NCBI RefSeq assembly: GCF_003286085.1
Contig: NW_020825294.1
Coordinates: 992,001-1,056,000, forward strand
Direction: 5' to 3'
Source: Drosophila persimilis
Taxonomy: Eukaryota > Arthropoda > Insecta > Diptera > Drosophilidae
DNA: 64,000 nt
How positions within the stretch are numbered: the first letter of the stretch is position 1; every line of letters begins with the position of its first letter. A program made the position numbers and the translations under genes. The notes below the pieces were generated by a model. It worked only from the letters and a program-made list of their open reading frames with translations, was not told where the DNA came from and did not search any database. Below, piece after piece: positions 26,001 through 38,000 of this stretch.

Positions 26001-29000
26001 ACACACACACAGATGGATGGATGGATAGATCCATGACAACTTCTTCATTAGCATTATGGATTGTTGCAACAGGCCAACCGACAACAGAGCCGAACCGAAC
26101 CTAACCCAAGAAAAGCAATGGCAAAAATTTACATTTTGCAAGATTTTTCCAACATGCAAGCGCAAGCTCAAGCTCCAGCATTTGAATTATTTGCCGGCAG
26201 TTGTAGTCTCTGTTTCTCTATTTCTGGCCATGTTGCCACAATGTTGCAGCCGTCTAACGGTACAAAGCCGCTGGCAATGCCGCCGCCGCCACCGCCTTTG
26301 TGGGTCACTAGGTTGCCACAAGCACAAGTCTAACCAGAAAAAAAGATGCTGCAAGTACTGCAGAAGACCAGAGGAAGATGCAGCTAGCCAGCCAGCCAGC
26401 CAACCACTCGAGAGTTTTTAACTTGTGGTCAAGGTGTGACGACTCGTTGTGTGTACTGGCATCTACTTGTATCTATGTGTATCTACAGATAGGAGTACAT
26501 ATATGTTTGCTCTGTAAGCCATTAGGCCATTTGGCTTTGGCTGCCACACGTAAATTACTTGCAACTAATTGAGGATGTCAACTGACGTGTCTTACTTCAA
26601 TTAAGTGCTTCCTCTGCCATTAATGAACCCCATAGTGCGACTGAATAAGCGATATGAGGAAAATATGGATGGATGGATGGATATGTGGTTGGCGGGAAAC
26701 GACTTGGGGCATCAACTTCAATGACGCAAACCGGGGTAAACATACATACATACTCGTACATACCACTTGTATGATTTACTGCGAGCACTCGCCTGCAGCC
26801 CCATGCTCCATGCCCCTACCACTCTCGACTATATAGAGATATAAAGCCAACGAGATCGTGACAGAAATAATGCATATAAAAATGTATATTATTATAGTTT
26901 AAAAGGCACAAAAGGTCCAACAAAATGGCCTGTGCAAAAAAGCGCCTCCCGCCGGAGAGCGCAGGAGAGCAATTTGTTGGGCGCACACTGGTGTGGGTAA
27001 TAATTGGAATTGGGAAAGAATCGAAATCCCGTAATTATGTATCGAACAAGCAAAATTTCATCTGGATTCTACGACAACCATTTATTCTGTTTCACAATTC
27101 CCTCTCACAATCATCATAAATGGACAAACATTCCATTTCCCATTCTTTACACTTCTTGAAGTTTTTCAGATTTCCAAGATGTTCCATTCATAAGCGATAA
27201 TTACCATTACCATTTGAATGGCCTGCATCCCACTGTGCACTGTGCAAGGTATGATGTACCAAAGTCAGTGCCAGCTAAAAATAAAAAGAGTCAACGCTTT
27301 GGCATGTCTATGCAGGCGATCTGTGTGTGAGAGCTGCCAGCCATACAGCCATCCTAGCCAGAAAAGGCGACATGCATGCCACAGACTGAAGGACTGAAGG
27401 ACTGAGAGACTGAGACAGGCGGATAGACACAGACATGGGGCATATGCCATATGGCAGAGCAGAGTCCACACAGCAAGAGCCGGAGTCAGCATCAGGGCAG
27501 GAGATAGACAGTCAATCTTATGGCCACAAACAGCCAGACAGCCAGCCACGACCAAGCAGACGACGCCGAAGACGATGTCGACTGCGGTGATGATGATGAT
27601 CATCATCATCATCATGGTGTAGCATCATTAAATTTGTTTCAGAGCGTGGCCCAGGCCCAAGCGAAAATATTTTGGCATACTCGTACTCCGTAGACCATAG
27701 ACTATAGAGACCAGACGCTAGAGCAAAAGCCAAAAGCAAAGAAAGAAAAAAACCAAAAGCAAAGCCAAAGTCTCTTCCTCTACATCATCACGACTTTGGC
27801 TGTTATAATATATGCGAGAGCTGGGTTGGTGGCTATGGCAAGTCGTGGCAAAGTCTCTGAATTTCATTGAACCTTCAACTTGACTTTGCGATTCGGATTT
27901 GGGATTTTGGATGCAGCATTTTCAATTTGGTCTTCGGTACTTACGAGGCGATCTGCTGCAGGCCCGGCTAGCTCTTTCAGGTCGTATATACTCTGTGGTT
28001 GCAGTGGAGTGGAGTGGAGTGTAGAGTGTGGTGTGGCGGCTGCTGGTTGCTGGCTGCTGCTCAAGTTCGAGATCATGACACTGATCGCTGGCTGATCATT
28101 TTGGTCATGCTAAAATAATTCATTTACAGTTGGCTTTCTTTCGCCAGCTGTTTGCGGCTGCTGTTGCTGCTTTGATTGAGGCACCCCCTCTGGGGGACAG
28201 CAAGCTGTGAGTTTCAACAGCCATGCAGATTGGCACAGCTTAATTAGCCCGAGCCCGAGACAACGAGACTCCAAGATCAAGACCAAGACTACAACCAGGC
28301 CACAAAAACTTGCCTGCCAGGCAGCCAGCCAGCCTACACATGGCCAACAACAGAAAGCTAAAATGGCACACAGCAAGACTCTGCGAAACGGCAGAACAGC
28401 TAACATCGAACAGCATTTGGTTAGAACGAAAAGAGGTCATCGATAGACAGGCACACACTCGCTGCACAAAAAAAAAAAAATATAATACCACATTGCGAAA
28501 AAGGAGGTTCAGTGCAACAGCTCTCCAAACAAAGTACAGAAAAAAAGAATCTCCTCCTGACCATGGGGCGATATGGCGTGAGAAACTCTGGCAGAACGTG
28601 CATGGCCCAAGGGTTCGAAACTTTGCTGTGCTTAAACTCGTACTCGTAATTTATGTCTGTCTGTTCCCTTTCTTGGTCACAGTCTGGGTCCCGGATGCCG
28701 GGTCCCCAATAATCTGTGCTCAAGGATGAGTGTGACTTTTGGGAGACGCAGAAATTATTATATTTCAGGCCTGCGGTCAATGGAGCAGCTGAAAGTTAAA
28801 CTGCGACCGAGCTGAAGTGAACAAATGAAACGAATTGATTGAGAACTTTTCGAAGGGATATAACCCTGAACTGAAATTCGGATACGGTGCATAACAGAAG
28901 CTGAAGACTGATGGGAACTCAATGAGCTTGGAGTTTGAGAGAGAAGAACCGTTGATGATATCTACTCGCTACTCGCTACAGTTAAGACTCGTTAGTGATG

Positions 29001-32000
29001 GAACACAGTTAATTGAAATCGATTCTGCGATAGTTTGGAATCAAAATGATCCATGATGGAACACCAGGGCTACCAAAAAACGAATGGGAAATTACCGTCT
29101 TGATCTTTATATGCTACCTAGAAATATGTATCTGAATCTACTTCCCATTATTACACAAAGAACTGTAAGTCTCCCGCTGAAGTAATACTGATTATTTTCC
29201 CATCTAATGAAGCTAATTATAAAGATCTCACCACAGTCTCTGTCTATGGCATATTCTCTAAGACAAAACAAAGAGGCAAAAAGTCTAGAGCCTCAAAACC
29301 CATGACATGACTCAACCCCACAACAAAATGCATAGAATATGAATATTTCATTGTTTCTACCGCCCTCCGGAGCAACAGAACATTCAAATTTTTGTATATT
29401 CTATAAAGACAATGCTGCACTTTGACTCTGAATCAGCCGTATATTGTGCTGCAGCATTTCCATTTGGTCATTGACACGAATGGGCCACAAAAACTGGACA
29501 TGGACATGGACACGAGGACAAGCTGGGCGGAGCGTTGCAGAGCGGACAGGCCAACAGCGAGTTCAAGTTTTTATTTGGGGCATATTATACATTTTTAGCA
29601 CTATAAATCATCAAAGCAATCGATTGCCACAATCGATCTTTGGCCATTTCAAATGTGTTTTCCGCTTTTGTAGTGTTTTTTTTTTACATAGATACCCTTT
29701 GCAGAAGGAGAAACATTATTTTGGGCAGAGTTTTGAAAGAACACAAATTCGGTCTGATTTTGTGAGGTAAAATTGATCAATATTGGATGACAATATCATG
29801 CAACGAATGGTCGAAACGTTAGTCTCTGTTAGAAACATACTCAATCTGCAAAAGCGTATGACAGACTTCGGCTTCCACAGCTGTCCTTTCTCTCCTCTGT
29901 TTTTTATTTCTTCTGTGGTGTGTCATGGCACGACCCAATGCACGGATCTGCTAATTGTTGGAGTCTATGGGTGCAAAAGGGTGCAGTTTGCAGTTGCAGT
30001 CGGAGTGAGCTCTCGAGAGTCTCTAGTTTGATTTGTGGCTAACGTTGGGTCACGTGTGCCGTAGCGAGCGGGCCCAGCTGTCCAGATAAGAGACGCACGG
30101 CCTGGCACGAAGCACGGAGAAGTGATCAAGCGGCTAGCGCGACGCTTGACGGTCAAGTGTTTCGTCTGGCAACTTTCATACGACCCGTTGCCGAATGCCG
30201 AATGCCATACGACAATCCAAACACTTTAACGCCCCACACCGGGACACACCCACAAAAAAAGCCCATACATAGATATATACATACAAATACTACATTTAGA
30301 TATACCGACAATCCCCATCGGATTGCTTACTTAATGCTTTATTTATATCATTTGTAAGAGATTTGAATGTTTGTTTTGGCAGGGAATGGCCAAAACGTAG
30401 CCGTTTATCGGCCGTAATTGAGATATTAATTAGATCAAGCGGAATCGGGTGCTTTTCGAGTGTTCGGATCGCTACAAAGGAATGAAAATGTAATGAAAAA
30501 TAATAAATGAATTTACAAAAATTGTGGAAGCACTTAAATAAATCGTCAACATAAGGAACTCTTAAGAACTCTTGAACTCCTATGGAATGCAATTTCGATC
30601 ATAAGGAAACCACTGACCATTCACTAGGGATCTACACTTCCAACAATCCAACCAATCGTCCAACTAAATTTACAAAAAATCTTACTAAAATACTAAAATG
30701 CCAGCACAAGAAACCAAAAACCAAAATTAATTTTAATACAACTCCTTTGATCCACTCATTATCCTGCCATCACTGAATCCCGCAACTCTCTTTCTCTCTC
30801 CCATCTCTCTCTCTCTCCGCCAGATATCCGATTCCCAAAACATCTCACAGCCAAACGGCACACAGCACACACAACGCAAGCAGTTGGAGGTGCTGAAGGC
30901 ACGCACCGCCAACGGCGCCATGCAGGTGATACGCACCCAGACAGTACAAAAGACCTCATCCACCAGCACATCGCGAGGTTGGGCCACATCCTCCACATCC
31001 ACCACGACCCGCACCAGCAACGGCCACCTCGGCAGCAGCACTGATCCTTCTCCGCCATCCCATATGCCGTCCATCTGGGCCCCGCCATCCATTTCGAGGC
31101 CTTCCTCTCAGAGTGTTGACATCTGTGAGCTTAGCGATGATAATAGCAGTCTCAGTCGCAGTCTCAGCAGCGATGTTGGCATCGTATCCCCATCCGCGTC
31201 TGCATCCGCGTCCATGTCCACGCTGAGCAAGCGCAATGGCCAGGAGCTCATCGACGATCATGTTGATTTTGTTGTGATTAATGGTGAAGCCAGCGATCAA
31301 GACGCTGACGACGTCGTCGTCGCTCATTTGCACAAACTCGGCCACAATTTGTTACCCGATACAGCTCCAAGTCTGAAATTGAGCAATCTAATGGTAAGTC
31401 CGAAGCCCAGTGCCCATATGCCCTTTGGCGGCCATTGGCTATTGGCCAGAGACTCGACTCAACTCGACTCGAACATGCGGTAGTCCAAGCTTTTGTGCCT
31501 CTACAATTTTTCACTCGCTCGCTTCTTGTGGCATTTCTTTTGGTTTTTGTTATTTTGGCTCATTAGCATGCGCCGATGTTTGCTTGTGTTTTTCTGCTTT
31601 TGCCTTTGCTTTTGCTTTTGCAGTCATTTTTCTTCCGAGTCTGCTGGAGGAGTACGGGTAATCTCCTGCCACGGCCACGGCAATGACCGAAAATGGCCAG
31701 TTGTTAACGGTCTCGTCTCTGATTATTGTTGTTGTTATGGGGAAAATGCTTATACTCGGAGTACACTGAGAGCTGCGGGAAAACAAATCATGAAAACTTG
31801 TAATGATCCATGGTGGGGGTAGGTGGGAAAATGTTGATGGCAGGGACATCAGCTGTCGAACAGATTGATGTGAATTGCGGAACCAAATGATAATGGGGTA
31901 TAGAAACCAAGAAGGCAGACTAAGATATTATACGCCTTCATCGGCAGAAACTTGATTTGCAGTTTTCTCTTTTATTATATTCTAGAGTACTATATTTTCC

Positions 32001-35000
32001 TGGTTTCCCCAAAAGACTCCCAAACCTTGATTGAGCTATCGATATGTATTCATTATATCAATGGCTAGCACGATATTTAATACATAGGTATATCATCGAA
32101 AGATTCGAAATACATATTGGTAATCCAAAATTACTTTTTCCGATACCACGATCATCATTTTCTTCTCACTTCCCATCTGTAGATCCGACACACGCCCTAC
32201 CTTTGGGGATTTCCTTTCAAAAGATGAGGTCACCTGTCACAGCCATAAAGGGAGTATCCGTAGATTAATAGACACAATCTTCAGACAGGCTACCAAAGAA
32301 AATTAACAAAAGTCACGGCTCGTCTCCACTTGGCAAAATGCCATATATCACTCCAGAAAAAACACTAGACTAGACGACACCACACCCCCGCGTTTCGTCT
32401 GACTGTCTGTCTGTCTGGTTCTAATGAAAGGTTGAGTCAACCATCGCATCGAAATGAAATGGAATGGAATGAAAATCAATAATAATTGCCCAGGCCCAGT
32501 TAGGCGATGCTTAGCACTTCTATCGGTCGGGACGGGACATTTGGGTCATGACCACAATGGAAATTTCTTTGGCAACTCTCGCTCATTAGGCAGCAAACAG
32601 TAAAAACTGTCTAATTATTGGGCATCTGCGAAAGTGTCTTGCCTCAAGACCTCAACGCCCACAATCAGCAGTTGGTTCTGGTCCATAAATCTTGACACGA
32701 AAAATTTCTTTGGCAACTTATGCTCGTTCGTAAAAGTAAAAGATAGAAATGTAGTAACAAATAGACAAGTAGGAAGAGATATTCAATAAGGAAAGATATA
32801 CATTTTCGAGAGGGTTTCACCACAATGGTTTTAAAAAAGATGGTAAAATTAAGAAACCTATAAAAAAAGTTATTGGTGAAAACTTGATTAGTTTTCATTG
32901 GTAGGAGAAGTATTTGAAGGAGATGCTGGGATCTTACTTTACAGCCATCAGGAATACAGGAATGTAGGAGAGATAGATGTTAGATTCATATTCGAAAAAA
33001 ATTGAAACTAAACCGAGCCAAAAGAGCTAATCATGCATTAAAAATAAAAAATCAGTTACTAGCTACGAGAAAGCTATGTTAGTATTAGTAAGTATTTAAG
33101 AAGAGTCCGTGCTTGAGACCATCTGCGGTTCATCCAAGTAATAATTCGACCTCAAATCGGTAGGAACAAAAAGAGCTTCTAGCGTATCTAATATGAATCG
33201 TGCATGCGGCTCAACAATTCAGGGCTATCAGGATCTATAGCTTTTCGGGATTTCCAAACACTCATTGCAACTTTTGGACATTGAATATTATTGAATGCTA
33301 TGACAATCTCTAACAATCATCGTTAATTTTTATAACAAAATATCATATTCTTTCAATGCGGAAACTCATTTTGCCATGGCTTAAATTACAGACCGATTGC
33401 GAGTTAACTGCTAAGCACTTCCTTAAGCAGTTCCTGCCAAACAATGCACCCACTCTCATACCCAGTCCCAGTCCCAATCTCGCTCCACTCCTCCGAGAGT
33501 ATACCCGTAACAATTACAGCAACAGCAATAATAAATATGTATAACCAGAACAAGAGACACCCGCACTCGAGCAAGCGCTATAATGCGCTCAGCTCTTCTT
33601 TGTGATGTGATTTTATATTATTTTATTTTTATATTTTTACTTTTTTAACCTGTGTTTTTTTTTGTTGTTGTTTCTGTCCATTTACAGAAAAGCAGTTCGA
33701 GTATTTCCAGCCAAAGCAGCAACAATTCAAATTTAACAACTGCAACAGCCACAGCGGGCAACACCCACAGAAGTGCGGGCAAAATAAGCCTACATGCAAT
33801 TGTTGGACCAGAATCATCATCATCCACCACATCCACATCCACACCGTCGTTGTCGTTGTCGTCCGCATGGGCCAAGCAGCAGCAGCAGCAGGCCGACTTA
33901 TATGGCCAGCCACCAGCCAGCAGCAGCAGCAGTCGCGTGGGTGTATCCCAAGCTCAGCCGCAGCCTGGTACTGGAGCTGGAGCTGGATCTGATGCTGACG
34001 TAGCTGTTGTTGTTGGTAGTACGCCAACGCGACTTCGTCGTGATTTGGAAAGTTTCCGGCATTATAACGATGACGCTGCCAACGACGATGATTTGCGGTG
34101 AGTGAGTGAGCAGCAGCAGCAGAATTGAATCTTTCGAAAACTCAAATTTCATGGCATTATCTGAATGGCTCTCCGATCCCAAGCACACACATTACTCGTA
34201 CCTTTTATTTTTTCGGCAGGCTCAGTGCACGGCATCAGCGTCGCCAGCAGGTGTCCCAGTCGGTCTACGCACCACCCTTGGCATCCATCGGCACAGGACT
34301 GGGACTCCAGCGATCACGCTCCATATCCACGGATGATCTCAGCAACGATTGGGAGCGGAACGAGGAGCAGGAACAGGAGCCAGGCGAGTGGCGACGCGTC
34401 AGTAAGCTGCGTCGCTCCTTTCAGTCGCAGGATCATTACAAGACAGCCACGAAGACGTCCACCATCACACGGCCCCGTCCCCTTGACTTGCCCAGCAATT
34501 CGGTGAGTGTGGCCCGCATGCGAGCGGAGCTGGAGAACGGTCGCCGCCTGAACACGGCCATGCGGAACAATCACGTGGATCTGGCCGCCCTCGACACCAT
34601 TTTGAACAACCCACAACAAACGACCAAGCCGACGGTGGCCAAGAGGAACACTTTCCTCACGGCCGAATCCCTGCAGGAAATACGCGGCAAGCTGAAGAAA
34701 CTCTCCGACGAGAGCTTGTACAAGGAAGACTTCCTCGCATATCACCAGGCCAGACCCAAGCTCAGGGAACAATCCGAGGAGTTGCACGTTCCCGTGCAAG
34801 TGGCTGCCCCACTGCCTGCACCCTCCGCCTTCCGACCCGTCCACAACACCCACAGTCTGGAGTCGCGCCAACGTCAGAAGGACACCAGCTCCAGTGAATG
34901 GCATTTGCGTCGAAAGTCCTACGGCTTTGAGAAGATGTCGCCACCGGAGGATAAGAGTATCTTTCGGGTGGATGCCTCCACGGACAGTGGACTGGGACGC

Positions 35001-38000
35001 TCGGGCGAGCAGCTGGGCAATTGGTCGCCCACGGAGAGGGAACGAGAGCGCTCCGCAGCCGCGGCAGCAGCAACAGCTCATCTGAACAATGGTGGAGGCA
35101 CCATTATACACTTTGGACGCCTGCCCAAGCCCCCTGCCAGTCCTGCCAACGAGGGGGAGCTGAGCAAACGGCACTCCATCGCCGTGGAAGAGACCTGGCG
35201 CGACATTCGCAAGACATCGCAGGTGCATGTGAATGGCGGGACTGTAGCTACCACCAGCACCAGCACCACTAATAGCAGCAGTCACCTTCAGCGGAGTAGT
35301 GCCCAGAAGCGAGTGGAATTCTGCAAGACAGAGGTACACTTTGCCGCCGAATCGGGCCGGGTGAACATTGTCGAGACAGATGGCAAGCCGCCGCCCACGA
35401 ATAACTTTCGCCGACGACGACGCACCACCGCCAGCGGACCGCTTCAGAGTCTCGTGAAATCAGCCAGTGCCGGGACCAACAGCAGCAGTAGCAGCAGCAC
35501 CTCGAGCAGCACAAGCCACGACAATGTGACCCACTTTGGGGATGATCCACAGCGACGCAAGACGATAGCCACCAGCACAGTGGCATACAGAGCCACTCTG
35601 ATGGATCCCCCGGAGGTGGTTAGCCAGCCCACATCGACATCGACAGCAACATCATCCCAGGTGACAGTCACGACATTGGCCAAACCAGTTCTAGAGCCAC
35701 GCTTCAGTCTGACGGAGTCGACGTCACGGAACAGCTACACCTCGACCAGTGGCGTGGATACGACAGACAATGAAACGGATGAGCTGTCCAACATTCGGGG
35801 GATACTCAAGAACAAGCCGGTGAAGCCGAAACCCTATCATCTGGGGGAGAATATCGAGAGTGCCGATGTCCTGTGGAGTGTCCCGGCAATGAAGGGGGAA
35901 CGGGAGAGTCCCTCAGGCAGGGATAGTGGTAAGAGTCTTTCAAAAATTGAAATGTATGTATAATTGATTTCTTATATGTATATTTGTACCCCCAGGAATC
36001 ACTAGTGACTCTCCCATATCAGTTAAATCGGTGGCCGAACGCATACGGATTGTGGAACAGCGACAACAAAACCAGAAGCAACCCTCGCCCGCAGGCAATG
36101 GATACTCGACGAAGATCAATGTGAGCCTGGGCACGGATGAGTGGCCAGAATCAGGTTGGTATTTGAAATACTCATAGTCGGGTAGTTCTTTATCTAGTTG
36201 GTTTGCCTGTAGATTGTGTTGTAGATTTGTCTAGCAAATATTTTGTTGGTTAGTTTATTTCTGGGATTTAGCAATGGACTCCACTCCACTCCTCTCCTCG
36301 AACTCTCTGCTCTCTGCTCTCTCTTTGAATTGAACTCGTAATCGCTCTCGTAATGCATGTGTGTCCTCCACTCTCGTAATGCTGCTTCTCTACTCCTCCA
36401 TCTAATGCTACACTTAATCTCAATTTCTAACCCAAAATAAAAAACTGAATAACCAATCTTGTCGCGGAGCAACCGTTTCTCTCGATCTTCATTCAATAAT
36501 AAAACACCAACCAAATACCAACCACACCAACAAAACACTTTCCGCACATTTCCCATACAGGCACACACCATTATTCTCCACTCCATCGTCGTCCCAGTGC
36601 CCAGGAGTTATTGCTGGAGGACCTGCGCCATCATCAGCGCATCCTGGATGAGGGCCTTAAGTCCACATCGCTCATCATGAAGACCATGCGATCGGCCAGC
36701 GAATTCGATGAGGCAATGCGACGCCTGAGCATTGCCTCGATCGAGTCCGCCCTGATCCAGCCCTCCATTGTAGTACCCACGCCGATGCTGCGCTCCCACA
36801 GCTACCAGGAGGAGACGTCATCCTCGCGCCGCACTTCGACCACCTCCATAACGAGCAGCGATCTCTTTGGCAGTGCACTGTACGATTCGTTGCCTCGCAC
36901 ACCGTTGGCGCCGCCGCGTCTCAAGCTGCTAGGCAATACTCAGATACCCGTGAGCCAGCAGTTGACCCAGCTCCGGCGGCTGTACGATGCCGCCGAGCAG
37001 GACGAGGACAGTGCCGATGAGGAAGTGAAGCGATACTTTCGCGACAACAACAACAGCGACAGCGGCGGCGGCACCCAGGCCAGCTCCTCCCCGGAGCCAT
37101 CAGCAATGCATCATCATCAGCAGGCGGATGTGTTCAAGGGAAGCGAGTACTCGAGCAGCTGGAGCCGCTTGAAGGCGAAGCGCACCATCTGGAAGATTGA
37201 GGCACAAGATCAGATGCTGCAGCGAGCAGGTAACATCAGGTTGATCCATTCCAGAGGGGGAGGGTGGTAGATGGTTAGAGGAGTTCATTTTAGGGATCAG
37301 GCACCATGGGATCTGCAGGGAGAGCAGTCGGCCATCGTCTCATCACCACTTCTCACTCTCTTCGTTCCAGATCTACCCAAATCGAATGTTATGAACATAG
37401 CCCTCCATTCGCCGCGTGTGGAGAAGCCCAAGGCCACGCCTCCCACTCTGCGCATTGGCCAGCTCATTCCAGTGGCCAAGCCGCGTACCCTCTTCATTCA
37501 GCCGCAGCCAACGTCTGTGGAGACACCTGGAGACGAGTCCGGTAGCGAGTCCCTAAAGATTGTCAAGGAGGCGCGGGGTGCACGCAAACTCCGCGAACAT
37601 GAACTCTCCTACTTTGGAGTCCAGCAACAGCAGCAGCAGAAGCAGCAGCAAACGAAACTTGCCTCGCCCTGTACGAATCCCAGAAGAACGCTGCCTTCGC
37701 GCAGCAAATTGAGCCACTCGGATGAGGTGGCACCCACAACGACGACCACCAAGTGGCAGTTGCTCAACGATCGACCAGACCTGCTAAGGCACAGTCCACA
37801 GGACAACGACTACGAAGACGACGACGATGATGATGATGATGAGCACTGTTATGAGAACATTGCCAACGAGTTGACCACAACATTCCGGGTGAAGTCGCCC
37901 TCGCCTTCGCCTTCGCGATCCCGATCCCCCGGCAGCTACGAGCGGAAGACAGACCTGCAAAGGGATGCACAGATCCTGAGCGAAATGACCCGTAACGCTG

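Noticed and set aside
28605-28630. tRNA B-box-like GGGTTCGAAAC
   Set aside because: No A box or cloverleaf can be drawn around it.
30759-31345. Minus-strand frames of 99-129 codons opposite exon 2
   Set aside because: Shadows of the Ser/Thr-rich plus-strand exon; no splice or start support.
34314-35339. 341-codon minus-strand frame
   Set aside because: It is the exact shadow of plus-strand exon 4, whose frame joins seamlessly with eight other exons.
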